Shown one piece after another: positions 46,290 to 58,860 of a DNA stretch of 64,000 nucleotides (the stretch's first letter is position 1; every line of letters begins with the position of its first letter). The notes beneath the pieces were generated by a model that saw only the letters and a program-made list of their open reading frames with translations, had not been told where the DNA came from and did no database searches. The stretch is taken from the NCBI RefSeq assembly GCF_042477335.2, contig NC_091245.1:223075501-223139500 (forward strand), given 5' to 3'. The DNA comes from Ovis canadensis. Its lineage: Eukaryota > Chordata > Mammalia > Artiodactyla > Bovidae. The translations under genes and the position numbers were made by a program.

Positions 46290-48095
46290 AAAAGCTTATA
46301 TATTTATTTTTCAACTGGGAAAGGACTATACATTGAAGGAAGCAGGAATTTATCATATGCCCTGATGATTTTCCTACACTTGTGAAACATCAGTAATCAT
46401 TGCCTTGTGTTATGGAAATGTATTTGCTGAAGAATTCTATGCCATGGGTGACTGCCAGAAATTACAATGCTGAGAAACATTACAAAAAGGACAATGTCAC
46501 ACCTTAACTATAAGTTTCTTCTTTTTCCTTTTTAAGTTTAGTCCTTAAGATATGTCTAAATACATTTATACCATACTAATTTATGTTTTTAAAAATCTTT
46601 TTGTAATTTTATGTTGTCTTTAAAGCTTGGCTATGCTTGACAATTTGAAAAACCCCATACATATGTATAGGATGTTATAGCCTCTGTCTTCCTGGGCATG
46701 AGGAAAGTAGATGTTCCATTTCGAAGTAAGGCTAAATTTCAGGACTTGCAAAAAGGAGATGATAGAAAATCTGTTTTATAATCCTGATTTGATTATCAGC
46801 TTCTGCCTGTAATAAACTTTGGGGAACCAAGAGTGGAGTGGATATTGAAAGAGTACTTTTGATAAGTTTCTGCTCTGTCATGTGTCCCATCTCCCTTCAG
46901 AAGAGGAAAGCTTGGTACCCACTATCAAAATATAACTTCAGAAATTAAGACCATGATGTTCTATAAATATATTAATAGAATTTACATGTTTATTTAATTC
47001 ATAAGGGAAGGAACCACCAGGATGGTTAAACTGGTTCAAAACCCTAAATGCAAATGACGTGAAAATTGTAGATGGGAAAAAACCTACCAGTTAACATATT
47101 ACTTCACAGAATGAGCTTTATGACTAGTAAATGATACTCACACAAAGGCATATTTTCCTAGAGGATAAGATAACCTTTGAGTGGGCTTTTAGAGTATATC
47201 TGAAATGACATGCAGTTGTTCCTTTAAATGATTTCCAAGTTTCAGACAAGTTTAAATGATGTCCCTGACCATCATTTAAAGCCTGGCAAGATGTACATCA
47301 GTGGGTAGGTGCAGTTGGGGACAGAGTGGGCTGGTTTTATATTCCACCTGAGGAGTCAGAAGTACAATTGCTAAGCTGGAAGTTTGCTGGTGTTTGAGGC
47401 AAAGAGAGGTGACCATGCTGGCTGTCCTGCATTCCCACAGTGTGGCAGGGAAAGTATGAGACAGCATTTTCTGTAGGTCTGACATGGAACATGCAAAAAT
47501 GTAAGAGAAAGTAGGTCATTTAAAATTCTCTCCAGGAGCACCACTGAGATCCTGCAGAGAGAAACAAGAATGATCAGTTGATGCCTAGGCATTCAGTAAG
47601 CAAAGGTCTAAGAATGCACGGCATGCATCCAGAGCAAGGCAGGTAAGAGGTCCTCAGCGGATGTTGGGAGGTGTGTGGATGTGGTCTCTGGGGAATGATA
47701 TGCTTTCAACACCTGTGAGGCTCACACCAGGCAAGGCAGGACTTTTTTGTTTTAACCCTTACCCTATCCTGTGATCCTAAGGTAGGCAATCAGTAACACT
47801 AAAACATGAATGGATGATGCAGAATGGAAATCCAAGATTTTCTTAAGGGTTCTGTGACTCCAAGCTTTCCTGCATTCAGGAGGCCCAACCACTGTGAAAA
47901 AGAAAAGCCTTAGTGCTAAGTCACATGTGGAGTTTTGACAATTATGTGGGGCTGAACCTTTTTATTATTCATCTAAGAGATTTATTACCTGTGAGGGACT
48001 AGGAAGTCCTGAGAACGGCCACAGCTTTCCTCCAGATAGTGCCAACCAAGTGCAAAATAATGTTACTTGATGAGTTGGGCTTGCTTAATGGAAGT
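46290..48095. other. No gene recognised
   Basis: Non-coding. Minus-strand frames at 47276-47592 overlap each other in different registers and lack splice or start support. Confidence 0.45.
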
Positions 48096-48104
48096 TATGT
48101 GTTT

Positions 48105-48113
48105 GTGTGGTGC

Positions 48114-48191
<78 letters not shown>
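48105..48191. repeat. (TG)n(AG)n compound microsatellite
   Basis: About 12 TG units followed by about 28 AG units with one 'aa' interruption. Confidence 0.96.
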
Positions 48192-48196
<5 letters not shown>

Positions 48197-48844
48197 TGTG
48201 TCTTTTTAAGCATGACCTTGTAGTTATTTTTTGAAATCAGTTAAGTCTGTGCTCTCAATTTCTTCCCAGTTAATTTTTATCTGTTTAAATTTACTATCTC
48301 CAGTTCAGAAAACTTGCATTCAGATCTTGTCTTCAGATCAGCACAATAAAGCATGGATTTGCCAAAATCCTCAGAAATACCATTCCCTCTTTTGATATAG
48401 ACGTGGCAAACTATTTGCAGAATAGTGTGGCAGTTTTGCTGGTATGTCAGTTAAATGCTCTCTGCTTCAGCAGAAAGGATATTCTCTCTCTAGAGGTGTT
48501 ACTCCTTTTACATGTTCAGTTTGTCACGAATCACGTTTTGAAAGACAAGCACATCCTGTTTTCCACTTTACGATGTAACTTGGCATGGGATTGTTTTTTA
48601 GCTCTGTTTTGCTTTGCATAAGCGTGCATGAACTAAGATATTTTCCTAAATATAAGTATGATAATGTCCATCTAAAGTTTTTGAAAAGTGCCAGAATAAT
48701 TTATACAATATTTTTATGACTTTAATTTTCTATTGTTCCATCAATATGTTGTAAAACTCATTTTTGAAGTAAAATCAGTGCTGTACAGAAGTGAGTAGGG
48801 TTTTTACACAACAGACTGCTCTAGATTGAGTTGGAATTGAAGTT

Positions 48845-49165
48845 TGTTTACTGCCCCCTCTGTCTGGAATGCTTCTTGCCTTGACTGCTGCATGTCTTCC
48901 TCCATTATTCAGAGACTTCTCTGATAATCTAACCTAATTTGAACTCTTAATTATTTCCTATTTCTTGATCCTGCTTATTCTTCAAAGTCCCTGACCACTA
49001 ATTATATGTTTGTTTATTGTCAAATAAAATGTACATTTGACAACAGGAGGGACTATGTTTTTCTTCACAGCAGTATTTTCAGAACCTGGAACAATGTTTT
49101 CAGGACCTGGAACTCAAGAAATATTTGTTGAATAAATAAATCAATGAATGGATGAATGAATGAAG
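48845..49165 (+). repeat. L2 3'-end remnant
   Basis: 'tctgtctggaatgcttcttgcc', 'cagagacttctctgataatc', 'acaggagggactatg' and the terminal 'aagaaatatttgttgaataaataa' follow L2 in order. A short (aatg)n tail follows. Confidence 0.8.
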
Positions 49166-49380
49166 AGAAGAATGCTAGAAATAACTTTCCAGGCAATTCA
49201 AAGAGCACAGCTGCCTGAAAAACACAGTCTTGCACAAGAAACTTCTAGTAGTGTTACACATTCACTTGAAATTTGTCATTGCACTAGATTTAAAGGAAGG
49301 ACTTGGTAAATTTATACCATGAGCACTAAGATAACCACCATAGCTGCAAAATTACCACTATTTTTCAACCATTTAGCATC

Positions 49381-49600
49381 TACTGTGGTTTAGTGCTAGA
49401 AACTTAAATACATTGTTTCATTTAATCTTTCATGTTACATCATATGTGGGCTAAACCAATGGTTACCTTATGTAACCAGTTAAACTGGGCCTTACAACTG
49501 ACTCAAGATCCCACAGCAGGTGAATTGTGGCAGGACCAGGATTCAAGCTCAACTCTCCCCTCATTTCTAAGCCCGGTCATAGCTGCATGGCTATCATTGT
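49381..49600 (+). repeat. MIR-type ancient SINE remnant
   Basis: 'gtgctagaaacttaaatacattgtttcatttaatc' and 'tcccacagcaggtgaattgtggcaggaccaggattcaagctc' match the MIR order (ending 'gctgggattcgaaccc'). Confidence 0.7.
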
Positions 49601-49821
49601 CTTTTCTCATCTATGCTGGTTATAATCTTATACTGTTGAATCTACCAAGTGAAAACATTTGATGTGTTCTTAAATAGATATTGACAGGCACATTAATGTG
49701 GAAAGCAGTGTTGCAAGAGTTAGTATTTCAGCTATTGCTGAGGAGTTGAGATTATTAGTCCAGTAATAAGATACAGTGTGGATAAACTTAGACATTTTTT
49801 AGACTGACTGCAGAACAAACC

Positions 49822-50028
49822 CCTGATGGCTCAGACGGTGAAGAGTTTGCCTGCAATGCAGAAGACCTGGGTTCAATCCCTGGGTTGGGAAGATCCCTGG
49901 AGGAGGGCATGGCAACTCACCCCAGTATTCTTGCCTGGAGAATCCCCATAGACAGAGGAGCCTGGGGAGCTATATTGTCCATGGGGTGGCAAAGAGTCGG
50001 ACATGAATGAGAGACTAAGCCCAGCTCA
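49822..50028 (+). repeat. Bov-tA SINE with 12-bp target duplication
   Basis: 'cctgatggctcagacggtg' head, B-box 'gggttcaatccc', ending 'gagactaagcccagctca'. Perfect 'gcagaacaaacc' at 49810-49821 and 50029-50040. Confidence 0.94.
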
Positions 50029-50072
50029 GCAGAACAAACCAGACATCCTACTTGCAGCGTAAGTAAAACCAG

Positions 50073-50140
50073 AGATTAGAAACTACAGCATATTTCCTGC
50101 TGCTGCTGTAAAAACAGAGATTAAAAACTACAGCATATTT
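50073..50140. repeat. Local tandem duplication (period ~43)
   Basis: 'agagattagaaactacag' at 50073 recurs with one change at 50116 ('agagattaaaaactacag'); both copies continue 'catattt'. Confidence 0.85.
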
Positions 50141-50206
50141 AGGAAGCCAAAAATAAATTCACCACCGGTGACTCTCTGGAAGGGAAAAGTTGAGAAGTGT
50201 GTTGAT

Positions 50207-50234
50207 TCTCTCTCTCTCTCTCTCTCTCTCTCAA
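50207..50234. repeat. (TC)n microsatellite
   Basis: About 14 TC units. Confidence 0.95.
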
Positions 50235-50294
50235 CTATTACACCCCCGCCCCCATGTGTTGTATATTTGATGTAAGGAAAAGAGCGTTTTAGGC

Positions 50295-50450
50295 TTGTCA
50301 AAGACTTAGATTCTAGTCCTGACTTTGCCAATAAGCAACTGAACAGAATGTATGTGAGAGTTCTAAACTGCTTGGGTTAATTCTTCGTGAGTCTGCCATT
50401 TGCTAGCTCTGTAATTTTGTGCTGTTACTCAAACTTTCTAGAATATAGCA
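50295..50450 (+). repeat. Possible MIR remnant
   Basis: 'agattctagtcctgactttgcc' and 'gccatttgctagctctgtaa' recall the MIR core ('tcctggctctgccacttactagctgtgt'), in order but diverged. Confidence 0.5.
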
Positions 50451-50579
50451 GGGGCTCAGTGTTAGCCAACTGTTACCCACTCGGGCACAAGGGCACAAAG
50501 CTTACAGTACCTGCCCTTTCCCTTTTCTCTTTCTCTTCCGCTCTCTCCTTCTTCCTCCTATTCTAAAGGGCTCTCTTGC

Positions 50580-50840
50580 TCCCTCTGCGGGCCGACGGCC
50601 ACAGTACCAAGCCTTTTGGTTGCTATGGGTACCGAGGTAACGCGGTAACCAAGGAGACCAAGGCGGAAGCTTTGGGCTGCTGGCTGCGGCTTGCTAGGGT
50701 GACGCCGACGTCTGGGGGCTCCAGGTGGGTCGGCTGGTTGCGTTAGCGGCGGGCGGTGGGCTTCGCAGTCGGCTTAGCGGGCAGCGCGCTGGGTTTGGGT
50801 GGTGCAAGAGCGGGCGGGACCGCAGGAAAGGAGACTGGAC
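50580..50840 (+). promoter_or_regulatory. CpG-island promoter with RFX X-box-like motifs
   Basis: About 260 bp contain roughly 27 CpGs in an otherwise CpG-poor region, typical of an active germline-unmethylated promoter. Three motifs resembling the RFX X-box (GTTRCCATGGYAAC) cluster upstream of the donor: 'gttgctatgggtacc' (50619-50633), 'ggtaacgcggtaacc' (50636-50650) and 'gtaaccaaggagac' (50645-50658, about 10 of 14 consensus positions). RFX factors drive ciliary genes. No TATA box is apparent. The orientation is inferred from the downstream splice donor and from the exon at 61085. Confidence 0.7.
50665..50724 (+). other. ZBBX: Putative 5' non-coding exon 1 (start approximate)
   Basis: A strong splice donor, 'ctccag|gtgggt', ends at 50724 just downstream of the X-box cluster. 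The transcription start is not visible in the sequence and is placed arbitrarily after the last X-box. It would join the coding exon at 61085 across an intron of about 10.4 kb. The gene name follows from that exon and is tentative. Confidence 0.45.
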
Positions 50841-51440
50841 TCCGGGGAAGCTGGGGGAGGGGGGTGGTGCAGGCCCAGCAGGTGTTAGTTGAGCACCTGC
50901 CGTGTGTCTTACACTGGGCCAAGCACGCGGGCTGCAGGAAGTGGCCTGACTTCCGGAGTTGAGCGTCCTTTCTCCAAACAAAAGACTCTTCAGGCAGTGA
51001 TGCTATTGGATTCATGAATGAGGGTGAACCCCAGATAGTGAAACTTGGGGCTTCTTCACATCACTTGTACCCTTTCTATAATGTAGACTGAAGAATGAGG
51101 TCTTTTGAATGAAGTCTTTTGAATCTTGAAAAATTTCGTTCCCTGACAAATCATTTTCACGCCCCTTTTGTAACCTTCCTTCTGCCTGGGCAGCCACATG
51201 CAGGCACTTCATTCTTAGAAGTCAACTCTTCCCAAGTAAAGATCTTGGTGAGGGGTGACAGATTCCTGAGAAATCTGAAGCTGTGGAAGTTTTTTCTTCC
51301 TCCAGTCAGCGTTAGAGGAGCTCAGATATATACGTTCACTTACAAGTGTTTATATATGCAGAGGTAGCAAGACGTTAAAACAGTATAAAGTTGGCTACCC
51401 AGGATTAGAACTATGCTAACTATGTTTATGGAAGACGAAA

Positions 51441-51520
51441 CACATACACACACAAACATACGCACACACATACCTAAACATACACACACACACACCTAAA
51501 CATACACACACACACCTACC
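51441..51520. repeat. (CA)-rich simple repeat with 'cctaaacatacacac' units
   Basis: Imperfect CA tracts are interrupted twice by 'cctaaacata', giving a higher-order period of about 28 bp. Confidence 0.9.
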
Positions 51521-51659
51521 TCTGCTTCCCTCTAGCACCTTGTCTAGAGTGCTAGAGGTCTGTCCTGACCTCCCATAATATTGCCAGCTGTGTCACAAAT
51601 CAGTTATTTGAAAGAATCTCGGTCCTTTATTTCCTTCAAATCACTTAATACTTCCCACA

Positions 51660-51790
51660 ATTGCTTGCTTTTAAATTTTTTCCTACCTCCATCAGAGTGT
51701 AAGTTTAATGAGGGTTAGTACTATCCTTGCCTGGTTCACTTTGTTCCTCAGTGCTTTACCTGGTATATGACACATGGAAAAGAGAAAACA
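51660..51790 (+). repeat. L2 3'-end remnant
   Basis: 'cagagtgtaagtttaatgaggg ... ttgttcctcagtgctttacctggtatatgacac' follows the L2 order ('gcctggcacatagtagg'). Confidence 0.65.
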
Positions 51791-51911
51791 AAATGATCTG
51801 TTGAAGTAGAAAAGAGGGTGTGTTTGTTTTAATTTTTTTTCCGTTGGGTAGATTATTCATTGAATTTAAAGCACTGGGAAAAAATTAAATACTAAAAACT
51901 AGCACATTGTT

Positions 51912-52180
51912 GGAGAAGGCAATGGCACCCCACTCCAGTACTCTTGCCTGGAAAATCCGTGGACGGAGGAGCCTGGTAGGCTGCAGTCCATGGGGTTGCT
52001 AAGAGTTGGACACGACTGAGCGACTTCACTCTCACTTTTCACTTTTGTGCATTGGAGAAGGAAATGGCAACCCACTCCAGTGTTCTTGCCTGGAGAATCC
52101 CAGGGACAGGTTTAGCCTGGTGGGCTGCCGTCTATGGGGTCACACAGAGTTGGACACGACTGAAGTGACTTAGCAGCAGC
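51912..52180 (+). repeat. Bov-A2 SINE with 11-bp target duplication
   Basis: A dimeric element ending 'gacttagcagcagc'. The flanks 'agcacattgtt' (51901-51911) and 'agcacattatt' (52181-52191) differ at one base. Confidence 0.94.
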
Positions 52181-52191
52181 AGCACATTATT

Positions 52192-53395
52192 ACTGTTAGT
52201 ACACTGTGGGCACTCTACTAATTGCTGGGGATTCAAAGTTCAGTGGTAGGTCTGCCTTCAAATATTTGGGATACTTGGGGAAATAACCTTTATATAAGCA
52301 AAGCAGCAAAAAAATAAATAACACAAGACAGCATATAGTAGCAAATGAGTGTAATACACATTATTACACATGTTCTTAAAGGACAGAATCTCACTTCTAA
52401 TGGAAGAAACCTTCATGATAGAGGTGGCCTTTGAACTGGGCACTGACAAAATAAGGGTGGTGAGCTGAAAAAGTGGAAAATAATGCATAAGGCTTAGGAA
52501 GGTTGGAATGTATAATGGAGGATCTTAACTACTAAGCAGAGTAGCTAGGTATTTTTTCCTTGTGTTTAGGGGGAACTATTTAGAGACTAACTACATGGGA
52601 GCAATTTGACATGCACTAGGGTTTCAGTGGTGTCTAAATAAGTTGCTGTAAAATTTAGAAAATAGTTTTGGTTAAACAGTTCTTTTTATGACAGGTTAAG
52701 TTACAATAGTGGGAAAAATTTGAATGATATAGATTAGTTATTTTAAGTTGTAGATTTTAAGTCCAAAGAGGATCTAACAGGACTGAGAATAAAATCATAA
52801 TTTCTGGTTTGTCACCAATCTTTGATGGGTGCCTTAATTTTTCTAGGCCTGAAAGATATTCACAAGAGAACACCTTGGATAACAGTGGCATGTATGAGAA
52901 TGGATGGGAGAAATAGACTATCAGTATATAAAAGGACTTAAGTTTCTGAAAGGTATGGTTTATAAAGTTATAATATTATATGTAATCATATAAAGTTTTT
53001 ATTGATATAGAAGTAATAATAATTACCTATTACTTTATTATTGTGCCTTTCAAATGACTTTTTAAGCTCCAGAAGAGTTTAAGTCTGCCCCAGAGGCTCA
53101 TTTTGTTAAAAACAGACTTGAAATCAGAGCAGCTATGAATAAAGCAGAGCCTTACTGCTCCCCTCACTCACTTCTCAAGGTAGTTTCTAAGACTACCCCT
53201 TTCCCTGAACCCTGAGCTCTCTGAAGCCCTTTAAGAGCTCACAGCTTTATAGCCACAAATCAGAGATTTTGTTTGATATTCTGCAAATTAGGGAGGAGGA
53301 GGCCCACAGCATCTTACACTGATAAACAAAGAGGCTCAGACCCCTGTTACACAAAGGTCTCTTAAGTATAAACTCGGTATCTTTTAATATTATCA
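52192..53395. other. Intronic; no exon or repeat recognised
   Basis: Non-coding DNA inside the putative first intron. Confidence 0.45.
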
Positions 53396-53399
53396 TTTT

Positions 53400-54035
53400 T
53401 ATTTTATATAAGAAATATATTAAAATGTAGTTTATTTACAGTGTTGTGTTGGTTTTCAGGTGTACAGCAAAATAATTCATATATATGTATATATACACTC
53501 TTTTTTAGATCCTTTTCATTATAGGTTATTACAAGATATTGAGTATAGTTTTCTGCGCTATGCAGTAGGTCCTTGTTGGTAATCTATTTTGTATATAGTA
53601 GTCTGTATATTTTATCCTTTCTCTTACCCTTTCCCTTTTGGTAACCATAAGTTTGTTTTCTATGTCTGTGGGTCTCTTTCTGTTTTGTAAGCAAGTTCAT
53701 TTGTATCATTTTTTTAGATTCCACATATAAGTGATATCATATGATGTTTGTCTTTTTTCCTCCCTGGTGACTCAGACAGTAAAATTTCTGCCTGCAAAGA
53801 GATGCAGGTTCGTTCCCTGGGTCAGGAAGATTACCCTGGAGAAGGGAATTGCTACCCACTCCAATATTCTTGCCTGAAGAATGCTATGGACAGAGGAGCC
53901 TGGTGGGCTACAGTCCATGGGGTCGCAAAGAGCTACACACTGCTGAGCGACTAACACTTTCACTACTTCACTTACCATTATAACCTCTAGGTCCATTTCA
54001 TTCCTTTTTTATGGCTAGTAACATCCCATTGTCAT
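53400..54035 (-). repeat. L1 3'-end fragment, interrupted by a Bov-tA
   Basis: Plus-strand 'tagattccacatataagtgatatcatatgatg' and, after the SINE, 'ccattataacctctaggtcc ... ttttatggctagtaacatcccattgt' are the reverse complement of an L1 3' UTR/ORF2 end. The left end has the '…ttggttttcaggtgtacagc' 3' terminus. Confidence 0.85.
53758..53964 (+). repeat. Bov-tA SINE nested in L1 3' end
   Basis: 'tccctggtgactcagacag' head to 'gctgagcgactaacactttc'. Confidence 0.9.
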
Positions 54036-54927
54036 TTTCACAGAACTTCTTTTCAGTTTTAGAAATTATTTTAAAAGGATATCTTACCCCTTGATGTAAA
54101 GCCAAACTTTTTCAGTTTTTTGTAAAGGAACCTGCACATAGAAGGTAAAAAAAGGGTGACTTGGGTACCATTTAGTGCTGTGAGGGAGTGCCTAATTATC
54201 TTAATTGGCTGAAATATTGAATGCAGCCATGATATTAATCCCTGATTTGCTTTCAGAGCCCATGGTAGGAGAAAATGACATGTACTTATTTAGTAGGCCA
54301 CTCAAGCACAAGATACTATGTTATGGATGTGTGTTTATAGTCCTTTCTTTAGCTTTTAAAAAAGATGTTAATTTTAAAATATTATATATAACATAATATT
54401 ATACTTTAATATTAAAATATATTGCATATGTAATATATATGTATTTAAAATAAGGATCATATCAGATAGATAAAATATTACCATTTTTTATTAATTTAAG
54501 CAGTTTTAATTAAATTCATTTTCATTTAATATTTCCTGCTTGGGTCTTTAATTCTTAGTACTATGGTAAGCATTTTAATCTATTCAAAACAGCTTGCTTA
54601 TTAGACCCCTTTAGTGTGTGCTAAAGTAAGGAAAAATCCTTATTTATTGACTTAAATCTTCAGGTCTAAGATTATCTGGATGGTTAGAAGAATCAACTAA
54701 CCTTAGAAAAGATAAGTTTTCTGTTACATGAAAACAGTGGTTTCCCAAATAGCCCATTCTGCCAATGGTGTGATGGTAAATTGTCTTTGCCGAGGGCAAC
54801 TTTTGAATACTTTGAGTTTCCATTAGTAAATTTCTTGTTTCCATTTTGTGGTGGCAGGCCTAGATCTTTGGATTGCTTTCCCAAAGTGGGAACTTATGAA
54901 AAAGGATCATTTAGAACATCATAGGCT

Positions 54928-57215
54928 GGAGGGTTCCCTTTTCTCCACTTCCTCTCCAGAATACATTGTTTGTAGATTATTTTGATGATGGCCATTCTGA
55001 CTGGTGTACGTGATACCTTTACTGTTGTAGCTTTGATTTGCAGTGCTGCACTCAATATGCCAGCAAATTTGGAAAACTCAGCAGTGGCCACAGGACTGGA
55101 AAAGGTCAGTTTTCTTTCCAATCCCAAAGAAAGGCAATGTTAAAGAATGCTCAAACTACCACACATTTGTACTCATCTCACACGCTAGTAAAGTACTGCT
55201 CTAAATTCTCCAAGCCAGGCTTCAGCAGTATGTGAACCGTGAACTTCCAGATGTTCCAGCTGGTTTTAGAAAGAGCAGAGGAACCAGAGATCAAATTGCC
55301 AACATCCGTTGGATCATGGAAAAAGCAAGAGAGTTTCAGAAAAACATCTATTTCTGCTTTATTGACTATGCCAAAGCCTTTGACTATGTGGATCACAACA
55401 AACTATGGAAAATTCTGAAAGAGATGGGAGTATCAGACAAACTGACCTGCCACTTGAGAAACCTGTATGCAGGTCAGGAAGCAAGAGTTAGTACTGGACA
55501 TGGAACAACAGACTGGTTCCAAATAGGAAAAGGAGTACAACAAGGCTGTATATTGTCACCCTGCTTATTTAACTTATATGCAGAGTACATAATGAGAAAT
55601 GCTGGGCTGGAAGAAACACAAGCTGGAATCAAGATTGCTGGGAGAAATATCAATAACCTCAGATATGCAGATGACACCACCCTTATGGCAGAAAGTGAAG
55701 AGGAACTAAAGAACCTCTTGATGAAAGTGAAAGAGGAGAGAGAAAGGCTGGCTTAAAGCTCAACATTCAGAAAACAAAGATCATGGCATCTGGTCCCATC
55801 ACTTCATGGGAAATAGATGAGGAAACAGTGGAAACAGTGTCAGACTTTATTTTTGAGGGGGCTCCAAAATCACTGCAGATGGTAATTGCTGCCATGAAAT
55901 TAAAAGACACTTACTCCTTGGAAGGAAAGCCATGACCAACCTAGATAGTATATTGAAAAGCAGAGATATTGCTTTGCCAACAAAGGTCCATCTAGTCAAG
56001 GCTATGGTTTTTCCTGTGGTCATGTATGGATGTGAGAGTTGGACTGTCAAGAAAGCTGAGCACCGAAGAACTGATGGTTTTGAACTGTGGTTTGGAGAGG
56101 ACTCTTGAGAGTCCCTTGGACTGCAAGGAGATCCAACCAGTCCATCCTAAAGGAGATCAGTCCTGGGTGTTCATTGGAAGGACTGATGCTGAAGCTGAAA
56201 CTCCAGTACTTTGGCCACCTCATGTGAAGAGTTGACTCATTGGAAAAGACTCTGATGCTGGGAGGGATTGGGGGCAGGAGGAGAAGGGGACAACAGCGGA
56301 TGAGATTGCTGAATGGCATCACCAACTCGATGGACATGAGTTTGAGTGAACTCTGGGAGTTGCTAATGGACAGGGAGGCCTGGTGTGCTGTGATTCATGG
56401 GATCGCAAAGAGTCGGATACAACTGAGCGACTGAACTGCACTGAACTGAACTGAACTGAATAATGAGCAATATTAATCATCTTTTCATGTGTTTTTTGGC
56501 CATCTGTCTATTGGTGGGAATGCAAACTGATGCAGTCATTATGGAAAACTGTATGGAGATTCCATAAAAAAAAAACTGGGAATAAATCTACCATGACCCA
56601 GGAATTCCTCTACTGGGCATATGCCCTGAGAAAACCACAATTGTAAGAGACACACGTACCCCAGTGTTCACTGGAGCAATATTTACAATGGTCAGCACAT
56701 AGAAGCAACCTAGATGTCCATGAGAGACGAATGGGTAAAGAAGTGATGATGCATTTATACAATGGAAAGTTAGCTATAAAAAAGGAAAGCGTTTGAGTCA
56801 ATGTAGTGAGGTAGATGAACCTAGAGCCTCTTATACAGAGTGAAGTCAGAAAAACAAGTATCATACGATAACACATATATATGGAATCTAGAAAAATGGT
56901 GCTGATGAACCTAGCAGAGAATAGACTTGTGGACACAACAGGGGAAGGTGAGGGTGGGATGAACTAAGAAAGTAGCATTGAGATACATACACTATCATGT
57001 GTGAAATACTGGGAAGGTGCTAAATAACACAGGGAGCCCAGCCTGGTGATCTGTGGTGACCTAGAGGCGCAGAATGGGGAGAGGGGAGGGAGGCTCAGGA
57101 GGGAAGGGACATATACATATAATTATGATTAATTAGCATTGTTGGATGACCAAAATCACCACAACACTGTAAACTGACTTTTCACCAATTAAAAAAGAAA
57201 TAAAATGAGAAGCAA
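54928..57215 (+). mobile_element. L1 3' end with inverted 5' segment (twin priming), carrying a BovB
   Basis: The left arm is antisense L1: 'gagggttcccttttctcc ... ggccattctgactggtgtacg' (54932-55040) and, beyond the BovB, 'taatgagcaatattaatcatc ... gccatctgtctat' (56461-56512). At 56513 it switches to sense L1, 'tggtgggaatgcaaactgatg', and runs through the ORF2 end and 3' UTR to the A-rich tail at about 57215. In an intact L1 the two arms abut, within about 10 bp, at 'gggaaccctc|ttgcactgttggtggg', so little sequence was lost. This is the classic 5'-inversion outcome of L1 integration. Confidence 0.88.
55041..56460 (+). mobile_element. BovB LINE, 5'-truncated, ~1.4 kb
   Basis: Plus strand, inserted in the inverted arm of the L1. 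A 174-codon frame (55232-55756) encodes RT: 'FIDYAKAFDYVDHNK' (motif A), 'GVQQGCILSPCLFNLYAEYI' (motif B) and 'LRYADDTTLMAESEEE' (catalytic YADD present). It stops after 'KEERERLA' through a frameshift. Later pieces continue in other frames to the tail '(actga)n' at 56436-56460. Not functional. Confidence 0.93.
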
Positions 57216-58285
57216 AAACAAACAAAATACATGAGCCATTCTGGGTCATATTGTGTATACCTATCTGGGGGAGAACAAAGTTGAGGACAGAAAAATGACG
57301 CAGTCTAATAAATCAGGTAACGAGAAAACTTTCCAAGCAACTACTGAAATTTTGCTCTTAAGTTTTAAGAAAAAAATATTGATCAAAGGACATATGGAAT
57401 TATGAGGTTTGCATAATAGTTTATCTGTATTCCCCTGGTTCCGTTAGGAGACTGAAGTTTTGTGCTTTGCTATTCTTCCTGCTCGCGTTGTTATATCCTT
57501 GTTGTCTCAGGAAAGGTGACTAATTCTCTGTTGGTTTTAGGAAAGGAAATAGGCAGAACAGCATGACTCACAATTATATTTTTCCTTTTTTCTTCATGCG
57601 AGAAAATTGACTCATGTGTGTGACTTGATAAAACCTTTAATTGAGAAGAAGCCTTACTAATTGCATTCAGTGAAGTGAAATGCCCACTGAATAAGCCTAT
57701 TTACTGGTTAAGTAACATTATCAGCAGAGCTCTAAATCTGAATTATCTTACCCTAATGAAATTTACAGATTTTTCTTTCATTTATTTCTGTCTTCATGTA
57801 TCCGTTCAGCTTTACGCATAATGTGCATACACATATAAAATTGTATTGTATATATCAATGCATAAATGAAACTAAGGCAATTTAAGTTATTGTAATTAAT
57901 CAGACATATTAATTTGGGGGATTCTTTTTTTAACGGTAATGATAACGATTACATTATGGAACTTTTCATGGAAAACTTACTGACAGCAGATTGAGGATCT
58001 GGCAGTTGGATTTCTGATAAAAACCAAAAAAGGATATATAGAATATGTTACTCTATGTTCTAGAATTTTTAAAAAGATATCTTTTGTAGCCTCTGTTTGA
58101 TAGAAATGAGACGAAAGTTTTACCTACAAAGAAAGCAAATTTGGATTTTCATTCCTGTGATTTCTTTAGTTCTCTTTGACACTGATTTCAGCTTTGAAAT
58201 ACAGGACCGGATGGTGGATAAATGAGTCTGAGTTTGATGTCTCTCCTAGTACTTTCTCCTTTCAGAATGTCCCACGGTATTGTCT
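57216..58285. other. Intronic; no exon or repeat recognised
   Basis: AT-rich non-coding DNA. Confidence 0.45.
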
Positions 58286-58289
58286 TTAT

Positions 58290-58410
58290 TTGTGTGATTT
58301 TCCCCTTTGATTGTGAGTTCTTTGAGGGAAGAAACCATGTCTTATTTACCATTGTGACTTCAGGACTCGCAATATGCATCAGAAAGGAGCAGCTGAATAA
58401 CTGTTGATTG
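58290..58410 (+). repeat. L2 3'-end remnant
   Basis: 'gattgtgagttctttgagggaagaaaccatgtcttatttacc' is characteristic of the L2 3' region. Confidence 0.75.
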
Positions 58411-58860
58411 AAGGCGCAAATAAACCTAGTCTTATGATAGAGCCATTACGTTACTTACAATGTAAAATTATTTTGTATAATTCCATTTTGGAATTCTCTT
58501 CAAAGAATAAATTCCTTCAGAATTTTTCCAAAGTAGTAAAAATCTACCCTTCCAGGCTCGATTTGATTTCTGGAGGCAGAGTAATTTGAAACTAGATTTG
58601 AGTGAACAGAATAGTTGCTCCTGCTGGACAGTATCATTTTTAGTTTTGAAGGAGGAATAGCAAAGTAGATTTGTTTGTTTGTGAACTCAGCAGACAGTCT
58701 CAAAACGGACATTCCAAAAATGTTTTGATCAGTGGTTGCATCATTGAAATTATAAAATAATCCCCCAGAGATTTGATTCATTCAATTGTGTGGACTTCAA
58801 CATTACAATAGATTTACATTTGATTACTCCTATTTTATTACACTTGATACTCTATTTACT

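Noticed and set aside
48105..48191. Regular repeats that might suggest a CRISPR-like array
   Set aside because: Simple dinucleotide repeats with no spacers; the genome is mammalian.
50694..50981. 95-codon minus-strand Pro/Ser/Ala-rich frame at the CpG island
   Set aside because: Expected by chance in CpG-rich DNA; frames overlap on both strands and the splice donor supports the plus strand.
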